Shown here in pieces: positions 46,450-55,023 of a stretch of 64,000 bases of DNA (position 1 is the first letter of the stretch; each line of letters starts with the position of its first letter). The position numbers and the translations under genes are program-made. Below the pieces are notes generated by a model. That model worked only from the letters and a program-made list of their open reading frames with translations, was not told where the DNA came from and did not search any database. Source of the DNA: an uncultured Clostridia bacterium (GTDB lineage Bacteria > Bacillota > Clostridia > Oscillospirales > Acutalibacteraceae); contig CAMCPL010000001.1 of assembly GCA_945876745.1 (NCBI GenBank), positions 310,001 to 374,000 of the forward strand, read 5' to 3'.

Positions 46450-46499
46450 ATTATCATTATACACTCATAATCTTTATTTGTCAATATTAATTCAATGCA

Positions 46500-46522
46500 G
46501 TGATATACGCTAAAGTGTGTTG
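46500..46522 (+). repeat. Iterated-palindrome repeat, short or deleted copy 3
   Basis: GTGATATACGCTAAAGTGTGTTG, joining the left and right ends of the element. Confidence 0.5.
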
Positions 46523-46659
46523 TGGTTTGGGCGATTATATTTTTTTGCAAAATGTACAACCGGGGGACTGTCCCTGGTTGTACATTTTTGTAATATTTTT
46601 TGAATAAAATGGCGAAATATTATACTAAAAGTTATATCTAATCACCAATGTCAAATATA

Positions 46660-48009
46660 TTAGTAAATACCCTGCTCCATCATTGCCTGTGCAACTTTTT
46701 CAAAGCCTGCGATGTTTGCTCCTGCAACAAGATTATAGCCGAGATTGTATTTTTCAGCCGCCTCAACAGAGTGCTTATGTATATCAATCATAGCCTGATG
46801 AAGTCGCTTGTCAACCTCCTCGGCAGTCCATGAAAGTCTCTGACTGTTCTGGCTCATTTCAAGACCCGAAACACAAACGCCGCCTGCGTTTACTGCCTTT
46901 GACGGTGCAACGATAACGCCCTCGGTATCAATGAAGAGATTGAGCGCGTCCTCGGTTGTCGGCATATTTGCAACCTCAATATAGTATTTCGTACCGTTTG
47001 CAATAATTTTCTTTGCTTGCTCAAGGTCAACCTCGTTTTGAGTTGCGCAAGGCATAGCGATATCAACCTTTACGCCCCACGGCTTTTCGCCCTTGAAGAA
47101 CGGAACACCGAATTTATCGGCATAATCCTCGCATCTGTCTCTGCCCGAAGCACGCATTTCCAAAAGATAATTGATTTTTTCTTCGGTAATAATGCCATCC
47201 TCGTCGTAAACATAACCGTCCGGACCTGAAATCGTAACAGGCTTTGCGCCTAATTCGGCGAGCTTTTTGCAAGCACCCCAAGCAACGTTGCCGAAGCCTG
47301 AAATTGCAACTGTTTTGCCCTCAATAGTGTCGTTTTCGTGCTTCAAAACCTCTTGAGTATAGTAAACGGCACCATAGCCTGTTGCCTCTGCACGAATAAG
47401 CGAGCCGCCGTATGACAGTCCCTTTCCGGTAATAACGCCGTTTTCAAAGGTGTCGCAAATGCGCTTGTACTGACCGAAGAGATAGCCTATCTCACGACCG
47501 CCAACGCCGATGTCACCTGCCGGAACGTCGATATTATGACCGATATGGCGGTAAAGCTCTGTCATAAACGCCTGGCAAAATCTCATAATTTCGCCCTTGC
47601 TTCTACCTCTTGGGTCGAAGTCCGAGCCGCCCTTTGCACCGCCCATAGGAAGACCTGTAAGCGAGTTCTTAAATGTTTGTTCAAAGCCTAAAAAGTACAT
47701 AATTGAGCCGTTTACACTCGGGTGGAAGCGCAAGCCACCCTTGTAAGGACCGATAGCCGAGTTGAACTGAACACGGTAGCCGCGGTTGATTTGAGTCTTT
47801 CCCTCGTCGTCAACCCAAGCAACACGGAAGGTAATCAGTCTGTCAGGCTCCGCCATTCTTGAAAGCAGGTCGTCTTCAACATATTCGGGATGCTCCTCAA
47901 TAACAGCCTCCAGCGATCTGTAAACCTCTTTTACGCACTGGATAAATTCGGGCTTTGCATTGTCTCTGCGTTCAACAGTCGCAATAACCCTTTCAATATA
48001 TTCGTTCAT
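46660..48009 (-). CDS. gdhA: NADP-type glutamate dehydrogenase
   Basis: NRGYRVQFNSAIGPYKGGLRFHPSV, PMGGAKGGSDFDP; start MNEYIERV at 48009. Confidence 0.96.
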   Translation of the reverse strand: MNEYIERVIATVERRDNAKPEFIQCVKEVYRSLEAVIEEHPEYVEDDLLSRMAEPDRLITFRVAWVDDEGKTQINRGYRVQFNSAIGPYKGGLRFHPSVNGSIMYFLGFEQTFKNSLTGLPMGGAKGGSDFDPRGRSKGEIMRFCQAFMTELYRHIGHNIDVPAGDIGVGGREIGYLFGQYKRICDTFENGVITGKGLSYGGSLIRAEATGYGAVYYTQEVLKHENDTIEGKTVAISGFGNVAWGACKKLAELGAKPVTISGPDGYVYDEDGIITEEKINYLLEMRASGRDRCEDYADKFGVPFFKGEKPWGVKVDIAMPCATQNEVDLEQAKKIIANGTKYYIEVANMPTTEDALNLFIDTEGVIVAPSKAVNAGGVCVSGLEMSQNSQRLSWTAEEVDKRLHQAMIDIHKHSVEAAEKYNLGYNLVAGANIAGFEKVAQAMMEQGIY

Positions 48010-48124
48010 ATTTTTCCCTCTCTTTTTGCCTAATCCTCGGACATTCTCTTTTATAAAGCCCCCTCTTTGTTTATTATCCGAACATTCGGCTGTTTTTATT
48101 ATTAAGCAATCAAGCCGTTTTAGG

Positions 48125-48799
48125 CTATGCAAGCATAAGCCGAAGCTTTTTGTTTTGTGATACGATTATATCGTTTGACTCGGTTAGAATAATATAGTCG
48201 ATAATTTCAATGTTCAGCTCTCGAAGCGCATATTTTATATCGCATAAAAAGTCAACGTCTTCGCTTATTGCAGAATTTTCATCAGGCGTGAAGTGGATTA
48301 AGTAAACGCAAGACGCATTATTTTGGACGGCGGCACTTGTAATTTGTGAAATGGTAGTCTTGCTTTTTAATGAAAAATCGGTCATAACCTGTGCGTCCTT
48401 TGCCGAAAGTGCACCTGTCATAAAAACTGCCGCGAGCGCCTCGTGTTTATTATCTTCAAAAAGCGAGCGTGCATATATCAGCCTTTTTATAGGCTTGTCG
48501 AGCTTGTTATCATTTTTTTCGCTTCTGTTTATTAATTCGTTAAGGGTGAGAATTGACATAGCTGTTGCGTTTTGCATATCCTTTACGCTCATAAGCTCGT
48601 CATAAGACGCATTGAAAAGCTCGTTTAAGGTAGGAAATCTGTTCATCACGGCATAAAGAAGCTCCTTAACATCCTTTCTCGGTACGGTTAGCGAAAGGAA
48701 AAGCTCAAGCATTGTTCTTGTGCTCATTTCTTCAGAGCCGCTGTCGTAATACTGCTGCCTAAGGCGTGCTCTGTGACCTTCTCTTCCGACTGTCGCCAT
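48125..48799 (-). CDS. RadC-like protein with degenerate JAB/JAMM site
   Basis: N-terminal GHRARLRQQYYDSGSEEMSTRTMLELFLSL...; canonical HNHPSGD replaced by IHFTPDENS. Confidence 0.75.
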   Translation of the reverse strand: MATVGREGHRARLRQQYYDSGSEEMSTRTMLELFLSLTVPRKDVKELLYAVMNRFPTLNELFNASYDELMSVKDMQNATAMSILTLNELINRSEKNDNKLDKPIKRLIYARSLFEDNKHEALAAVFMTGALSAKDAQVMTDFSLKSKTTISQITSAAVQNNASCVYLIHFTPDENSAISEDVDFLCDIKYALRELNIEIIDYIILTESNDIIVSQNKKLRLMLA

Positions 48800-48989
48800 T
48801 TGCTTCCCCTCCAAAAAATACTATCCTAACTTAATTATAACATTAATAATCCTATTGTCAATGTTGTATTAAAATCAAAGCGAATTCATTGCAATTGCAA
48901 AAATATTCCATTTTGTTTTAGGTATATAAAATGACGCATTGAGCAAAATATTACAGTAAAGTTCAACAAAAATTTCAAGGAGTATGGAT

Positions 48990-49526
48990 ATGAAAGCAAC
49001 AGGAATTGTTAGAAGAATTGACGATTTGGGAAGAATAGTTATCCCAAAGGAGATACGCCGTTCGTTTAGAATTAAGGAGGGCGACCCGCTGGAGATTTAT
49101 ACCGATAGCGAGGGCGAGGTTATTTTCAAAAAATATTCGCCGATAGGGGAGCTGTCAAATTTTGCGCTTCAGTATGCGGACGTGCTGGGAAAGGACGCAG
49201 GACTGCCTGTTGCGATTATGGACAACGACCACGTAATCGCCGCGTCGGGAGTAAATAAACGAGAGGTGCTTGAACGCAGGGTGAGCAAAAATTTAGAGGA
49301 CCTTATGCAAAACAGAAAAATCCATATTAAAACAGATAAGGTTCCGTCGATAAACGCGGTTGAGGGCTACGATATGCCGGCTCAGGTAGTCTACCCGATA
49401 ATCTACGGCGGAGATGTAAGCGGAGCAGTCGTGCTTTTTGACGACGGAAAGCAAAACCTACCGAGTGAATCGGACATTAAGCTCGTTCAGGTTGCGGCTT
49501 CATTCCTCGGAAAACAAATGGAATAA
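48990..49526 (+). CDS. spoVT: Stage V sporulation protein T (AbrB-GAF regulator)
   Basis: MKATGIVRRIDDLGRIVIPKEIRRSFRIKEGDPLEIYTD plus C-terminal GAF-like domain. Confidence 0.94.
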   Translation: MKATGIVRRIDDLGRIVIPKEIRRSFRIKEGDPLEIYTDSEGEVIFKKYSPIGELSNFALQYADVLGKDAGLPVAIMDNDHVIAASGVNKREVLERRVSKNLEDLMQNRKIHIKTDKVPSINAVEGYDMPAQVVYPIIYGGDVSGAVVLFDDGKQNLPSESDIKLVQVAASFLGKQME

Positions 49527-49682
49527 CTTGTGCAAGTTGCACAAAAAAGTTTTAACATTTTTGTGTAAACTATCCACAAGCGAAAATATGCAAAAAACCT
49601 CTTGATTTTTTTGTCGTCAAGTATATAATGGGTTGCAAGAGAGAGGAAAAAAGCAACTGATTGCGGAAAATGAGGCAATAAA

Positions 49683-50528
49683 ATGAAGAGTTTTGAGAAA
49701 GAAGCATACGGATATATCAAAGATATGTTTGTTCAGCACAATATGATAAAGCGTGTTGTAATGACAGTTATATCAATTGTTGTGATGGGCTTTGGTATTT
49801 CTCTCTTTTCGGTTTCAGGCTTTGGTGTTGACCCCTTTACATCAATGAATATGAACGTTGCCGGCGCATTGGGAATTGGGTACGGAACTTACCAACTGAT
49901 TGTCAACGCAATTATCATCGTGTTTGTAGTGATTGTGGCACACAGAGGACTAATCGGAGTCGGAACGGTGATAAATATGGTTGGAGTCGGATATTCGTGC
50001 GAGCTGTTTACGGGAATTACTACTTCCATCCTTAAATCTGCTTCTGAAAATATCGCAGTTCGCATTGCACTTCTTGCGGCAGGTATAATAGTTCTGTGCT
50101 TTTCCTGCTCTCTTTTCTTCGTTTCAAACATCGGCGTAGGTCCTTACGACAGTCTCGGCTTTATGATAAGCAGAGGCACGAAAATTCCGTATAAATGGGT
50201 AAGGGTTTTCACCGATATAACAGTTATATTAATCGGCTTGATTGTCAGCGGTGGACTTAAATATGTTTTCCAAGGCGACCTTTCTCATATTAATAATATC
50301 GGAATAGGTACAATTATAACGGCGTTTATGATGGGACCGCTTGTAAACTTCTTTTCAAAGAATGTTACGTCAAAAATTCTTGATGTTGACTATGCTCGAA
50401 TCAGTAAGGACGTTGCTTTCTTTATGATAAGCGGCGCAATGGTAAAAAACCGTGTGCCCAAGGATTACAATCCTGCCGAGCTTAATACAAGCTCCGATCC
50501 ATTTGTAGTGCTCAATAAATTGAATTGA
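49683..50528 (+). CDS. YczE/YitT-like multi-pass membrane protein
   Basis: GFGVDPFTSMNMNV, GVGYSCELF, NIGVGPYDSLGFMIS. Confidence 0.75.
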   Translation: MKSFEKEAYGYIKDMFVQHNMIKRVVMTVISIVVMGFGISLFSVSGFGVDPFTSMNMNVAGALGIGYGTYQLIVNAIIIVFVVIVAHRGLIGVGTVINMVGVGYSCELFTGITTSILKSASENIAVRIALLAAGIIVLCFSCSLFFVSNIGVGPYDSLGFMISRGTKIPYKWVRVFTDITVILIGLIVSGGLKYVFQGDLSHINNIGIGTIITAFMMGPLVNFFSKNVTSKILDVDYARISKDVAFFMISGAMVKNRVPKDYNPAELNTSSDPFVVLNKLN

Positions 50529-50652
50529 GCAAAAATTCAGGCTTTTGCAAGCCGGGTTGGCGGAAATTTTCCTCAACCTTTTATATATAGCCTTTTTAGA
50601 TTTTATATAAATTTACTCCTCGTGTCATTGTCGGTTACGGCAGGGCACAATA

Positions 50653-50682
50653 AAAACGACCTGAAAGCTCAGGCCGTTTTTA
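50653..50682. terminator. Bidirectional terminator between convergent genes
   Basis: AACGACCTGA-AAGC-TCAGGCCGTT hairpin with flanking A and T runs. Confidence 0.75.
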
Positions 50683-50721
50683 TTTTTATCAAGCGTAGTG
50701 CCAAGAATATTGTTTTTTGAA

Positions 50722-52437
50722 TTATTGCAAGGAAATGCGGTATGCCTTTACGCCGTGAGGCTTTATTTCAGCACGAATACTGTCCTTATGGAACACCTCG
50801 TCGGTCCACAAATCCTTGATTTGTGCGCTGTTTGTACGGGTGAGATTGAGATACTTGTCCTCCTTCAAGTCGTTGAGCTCGTATTCAACGGTCTTGGGAG
50901 ACTTGCTCTTGTTAAAGAAGCAAATTGCAACGTCGCCGTTTTCAAGCGGTCTTGCCATAATATCAACACTGCCGCGCTTTGCGATAATCTTTGCCGGCTT
51001 AACGAGAGAGTCTTGGTCGATTGCGATAAGCTCGCTGTTTGTTACGATATTGAGAATAACCTGACTCTTTTTTGAACCGTCTGTCAGAGTGCGAATATCA
51101 TTTCCCAAAACAAGCGGAGCCGCCATCATACACCATAAAGTAAAGTGAGATTTATTCTCGTCAACGCTCAAATTACCGTTGCCGACCTCAAGCATATCGG
51201 GGTCGTTGATATGACCGGGAGAAGCGTATTTATAAAGAGCGATTGTCTTCTTGTAGATATACAGAATACTAAACCATTTCGGCATAATATCGTGGGTTGT
51301 TCGCCACATATTGCCTGCCTTTGCGCCCCATTTCCAAGGTGCGCCCGTGCCCCATTCACAAATTGAATATGTTATCGGCTTAACAGGTGTGTTGTTGTAA
51401 ACTGCCCAAAGATTTGCACCGTTTTCGAGCGCCTTGCCCATTCTGCGGTACTGGATATATTCGGAGTCAGCCTTTGTTACAACAGGGTTTTGAAGAGTGA
51501 TGTTGTTTTCTCCCGCAAGCAGTCTGACAGTCAGCTGAACTCTTGCGTCAGCGGTAAAGGCTACTGACGGTGGGAAGAAAACCTCGTATATTTCGCCGTT
51601 TACATCAAGCTGCATATACTGTTTTTTCTTGCTTGAAAGCTTCTTGAAGTGGATGGTGAAAACGTATTCGCCCGATTGCTCAAGGTTAACAACAAACGAA
51701 GCCTTGCCGGCGTTGTGATTGAGAAAGGCAATGCCCTTTTTTGTAGGCAAGTCCTTAACGGTAACTGCCATTGCTCTGCCTGTGTACTTCGCCTTATCGG
51801 GAGTCAGTCGCAGACATTCACGCTCGCCCTTTGAGCTTATGGAAATGTATTCGATAATCGGCGTTTTGCCGATGATGTTCTCGTGGTGGCAAAAATCGTA
51901 TTTGAAAAATTCAACGCCCCAAGAAGCAAAGGTCTTTGCATCGAGCACTTCGTTGCCGAGAGACGCAGGCAAATCCTCGCAGGTCAGCGTGCCGTTTGAC
52001 GAATAAATTCCGAGCTTCAAGCCCATTGAGTTAACGACATTTGTGAGTGCCGGAATACCGCTTGGAAATGTTTCCAAATCGCCCTGTAACATTCCGTTTT
52101 CATCACGCATTGAGCTTTGCCAGCAGTCGTCAAGATTGACATATTTATAGCCTGCATCGGCAAGTCCCGTGCTGACCATAGCCCTCGCAACGTCAACAAT
52201 TGTGTCTTCGTCGATATGATTGCGCATAGTGTTCCAGCTTGACCAACCCATAATAGGCGTTTTGCTTCCGCCGATATAGTCCTCGTCGTGCTCATAATCA
52301 ATAGTAGTCTGTCTTAGCTTAATTGCCTTTAATGCACAAAGCGGACAGTTGCCGTCTGCCTTTGTCGAGAAAAACCATGTCAAAAATCCGACAACGGCAA
52401 GTCCGATTATGACAAGCAGAATAATCAAAAAAATCAT
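50722..52437 (-). CDS. GH27 alpha-galactosidase with internal CBM-like insertion
   Basis: MGWSSWNTMRNHIDEDTI, GYKYVNLDDCW, SWGVEFFKYDFCHH; about 120-residue beta-rich insertion; N-terminal TM anchor. Confidence 0.88.
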   Translation of the reverse strand: MIFLIILLVIIGLAVVGFLTWFFSTKADGNCPLCALKAIKLRQTTIDYEHDEDYIGGSKTPIMGWSSWNTMRNHIDEDTIVDVARAMVSTGLADAGYKYVNLDDCWQSSMRDENGMLQGDLETFPSGIPALTNVVNSMGLKLGIYSSNGTLTCEDLPASLGNEVLDAKTFASWGVEFFKYDFCHHENIIGKTPIIEYISISSKGERECLRLTPDKAKYTGRAMAVTVKDLPTKKGIAFLNHNAGKASFVVNLEQSGEYVFTIHFKKLSSKKKQYMQLDVNGEIYEVFFPPSVAFTADARVQLTVRLLAGENNITLQNPVVTKADSEYIQYRRMGKALENGANLWAVYNNTPVKPITYSICEWGTGAPWKWGAKAGNMWRTTHDIMPKWFSILYIYKKTIALYKYASPGHINDPDMLEVGNGNLSVDENKSHFTLWCMMAAPLVLGNDIRTLTDGSKKSQVILNIVTNSELIAIDQDSLVKPAKIIAKRGSVDIMARPLENGDVAICFFNKSKSPKTVEYELNDLKEDKYLNLTRTNSAQIKDLWTDEVFHKDSIRAEIKPHGVKAYRISLQ

Positions 52438-53600
52438 AATAGTCCAATCTCCTTAAAATATTGCAGCTCGTCCTCTGCCTGCCGTAGCGTTTCGCCGTCG
52501 GAAAGGGAAGAGGTCGCCTGTGCAACAAATGATTTTCTGTATCTTAAATTATAATATATTCTGTATATCCAACCAAGTACGAGCAGATACGGTCTGCCCT
52601 GAATAAAGCGCATATACGGAATATCCTTTATTTTTTTGTATGACGGAAAGAGTAGGGAAAGCTTTGCCGAAAAACCGCTTTTTTTGCCCTCCTCAAGCGC
52701 TTTTCGTCGGACAACTGCCGCCTTGTTGCGCCCTGCGTTTCCGAATGCGCCGTAGCTTAAAAGAAATTCCTCGGTTTGCGAAACATCCGATTTATAATCC
52801 TTGCCGACGCCGTACCATTTATGACATAGAGTTAAAAGTACTCTTGCAAAATCATCAAGTCCAAGCTCGTCAAGATATGCGAATACCTTTGAATAATCAA
52901 GGCTTTTGCTCCTTTGAAAAACCGCTAAATCGAGTATCATTTTCACGCCTGCGCCGTAAAACCAAAAATGGTGCGCAATGTGTGTCAGCAGATAGCAAAA
53001 ATGGTATTCGTCCTCTAAATCACCGCAGTATTCGTCAAATTTCGCATATTCAATCGCATTTTCAAAATACTCCTCGGCGTTAACGCCTCCGACCTTGCCG
53101 CTTACGATTTTTGTGTGAACCTCAATGAGTGTGCCGTCCTTTTTGTAATCGTATACGGGACCGTTCGAGTTTATAAGCTCAAAGCCGTTAGTCATAAGCA
53201 GAGCCTTAACCCTGTCTCTGTCGCTTGCACCGATAAGTACATCAATGTCGCCCATACTGCGAAGCTCCGGCACAGGGTAATATTCCTTTATTACAGAGCC
53301 CTTAAAAAAGACGTGGCGTATTTTTTCACTCTCCAAGAGAGAACGTATTTCGTTTATTATTGCCGACTGAAAATCGTATCTCGTAATGCTGTCGAAAAAG
53401 CAATCCTCAAACATTTTGTATGCCTTGCTTTGCCTTGACGCTTCGTCATCCTTAATGACCGAGAAAACGATGCCGGCAAGATTTTGAGCCTTTGAGATTT
53501 CGTAAAGCCCGTCGATGCTTACATCAGACGGCACGACTGCTTTTTCGCCGTTGAAATACGCCCTTGTGCATTTTAGTAAAAATTTCTGTTCGTTTGTCAT
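52434..53600 (-). CDS. Uncharacterised nucleotidyltransferase family protein
   Basis: HVFFKGSVIKEYYPVPELRSMGDIDVLI (NTP_transf_5-like). Confidence 0.85.
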   Translation of the reverse strand: MTNEQKFLLKCTRAYFNGEKAVVPSDVSIDGLYEISKAQNLAGIVFSVIKDDEASRQSKAYKMFEDCFFDSITRYDFQSAIINEIRSLLESEKIRHVFFKGSVIKEYYPVPELRSMGDIDVLIGASDRDRVKALLMTNGFELINSNGPVYDYKKDGTLIEVHTKIVSGKVGGVNAEEYFENAIEYAKFDEYCGDLEDEYHFCYLLTHIAHHFWFYGAGVKMILDLAVFQRSKSLDYSKVFAYLDELGLDDFARVLLTLCHKWYGVGKDYKSDVSQTEEFLLSYGAFGNAGRNKAAVVRRKALEEGKKSGFSAKLSLLFPSYKKIKDIPYMRFIQGRPYLLVLGWIYRIYYNLRYRKSFVAQATSSLSDGETLRQAEDELQYFKEIGLL

Positions 53601-53601
53601 A

Positions 53602-54111
53602 TCAGTACATTGCAACGTTAAATACGGCGCTTGCAATTGAAATAATCAAGCCTGCAATAAACACGCCGATACAGATTACGCCGAAGCTCTTTTTGCGGTC
53701 GAGATGCAGCAGTGCCGCAAGCAGCGACCCTGTCCACGCTCCTGTTCCCGGAAGCGGAATAGCAACGAACAAAAGCAAGCCCCAAATTCCGTACTTGTCG
53801 ATTTTGTCACGCTTTTTGAGCGTCTTTTCCTCAAGCCAGTAAATCGGCTTGTTGATTACCGGTATCTTTTTGAGCCATTCAAAGATTTGATTAATCAAAA
53901 GTAATATGAACGGTATTGGAATTATGTTACCCAAAAAGCTGATTGCAAAGCCCAAAAACGGGTTCATATTCAAAAGGCTGATTGCCGTGAACATACCGAG
54001 TCTGCATTCGAGTATCGGGCAAAGGGATATGATAAATACAACGAGCCAGTCGGGTATTCCGTGGGTCGTGAGAAATTCCTGAATAGTTCTGCAAACCTCT
54101 TGCATAATCAT
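53602..54111 (-). CDS. COG2426/Sm_multidrug_ex-like membrane protein
   Basis: VVFIISLCPILECRLGMFTAI, AIPLPGTGAWTGSLLAALL. Confidence 0.85.
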   Translation of the reverse strand: MIMQEVCRTIQEFLTTHGIPDWLVVFIISLCPILECRLGMFTAISLLNMNPFLGFAISFLGNIIPIPFILLLINQIFEWLKKIPVINKPIYWLEEKTLKKRDKIDKYGIWGLLLFVAIPLPGTGAWTGSLLAALLHLDRKKSFGVICIGVFIAGLIISIASAVFNVAMY

Positions 54112-54128
54112 TCTCCTATATTAATAGT

Positions 54129-54845
54129 TTATATTATATTATTTTCATTAAGGAAATTATATGCGCTTTCCAAAATGTTTTTGTCATTTTCAAATTTCAA
54201 CAAATTCATAGCCTTATCATACGTCAGCCAAATGAAATCCTCAATTTCCTCACGCTGAATAACCGTCGAGGTGTCCGAGGTTGTGCCGACAAAAATAGTA
54301 ACCATTTTGTCAATCTTATCTCTGATTTTGTATTTTGAAACACAGTTGAAGCCGTCGATGATATTAATGTGAAGTCCTGTTTCCTCAAGTACTTCACGCA
54401 AGGCTGTTTGCTCAAGCGTTTCGCCCTGTTCAATATGACCCTTCGGAAAGCCCCAATGAGCCGAGCGTCTGTTTTTTATAAGCAGGTATTTTACCTCGCC
54501 CTTGATGTCTCTGAAAACAACAGCGCCGCAACTGCTCTCGTAAAGACATTCCAAACGGTAAGAGGGGAAATCCCTCTCAACATTAATGTATTGCTTGATA
54601 TCGTTGATTATGAAGCGTGTGCTTTTTGGGGCAACTATCCAAATAAAGTGATTGTTCTTTCGGTCGCTTAATATGGCGATAACTCTGCCGTCGAAGTTCT
54701 TCACAGGATGATGTATGCCCATAATAAAGGCGTCCTGATTTTCTTCGTTATATACGCTTCCGAAATTCAATGGATAGGTGAAGCCCGCTTCGTCAGTCGA
54801 GCCGATAGGTTTTTCTATTCGGACTCTAACATATTTTCCGAGCAT
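54129..54845 (-). CDS. Inorganic-pyrophosphatase-like domain fused to Nudix hydrolase
   Basis: N-terminal VRIEKPIGSTDEAGFTYPLNFGSVYNEENQDAFIMGI; Nudix box GHIEQGETLEQTALREVLEETGLHI. Confidence 0.82.
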   Translation of the reverse strand: MLGKYVRVRIEKPIGSTDEAGFTYPLNFGSVYNEENQDAFIMGIHHPVKNFDGRVIAILSDRKNNHFIWIVAPKSTRFIINDIKQYINVERDFPSYRLECLYESSCGAVVFRDIKGEVKYLLIKNRRSAHWGFPKGHIEQGETLEQTALREVLEETGLHINIIDGFNCVSKYKIRDKIDKMVTIFVGTTSDTSTVIQREEIEDFIWLTYDKAMNLLKFENDKNILESAYNFLNENNII

Positions 54846-54948
54846 TATTTCACCACCGAGTAAAAGAGTATATATGAAAATATTATACTATTTTTTATTA
54901 TAATATACAATACCAAAAAGCAATATTTTCTCATTTATAATAAAAGAA

Positions 54949-54986
54949 AAATCCTCTTCCTCAGGAAGCCCCAAGGAAGAGGATTT
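54949..54986 (-). terminator. Intrinsic terminator of the giant-protein gene
   Basis: AAATCCTCTTCC...GGAAGAGGATTT with T run on minus strand. Confidence 0.75.
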
Positions 54987-55023
54987 GTTATTTGTTTAAG
55001 ACTTCTTAACAAATTGTAGGTTA

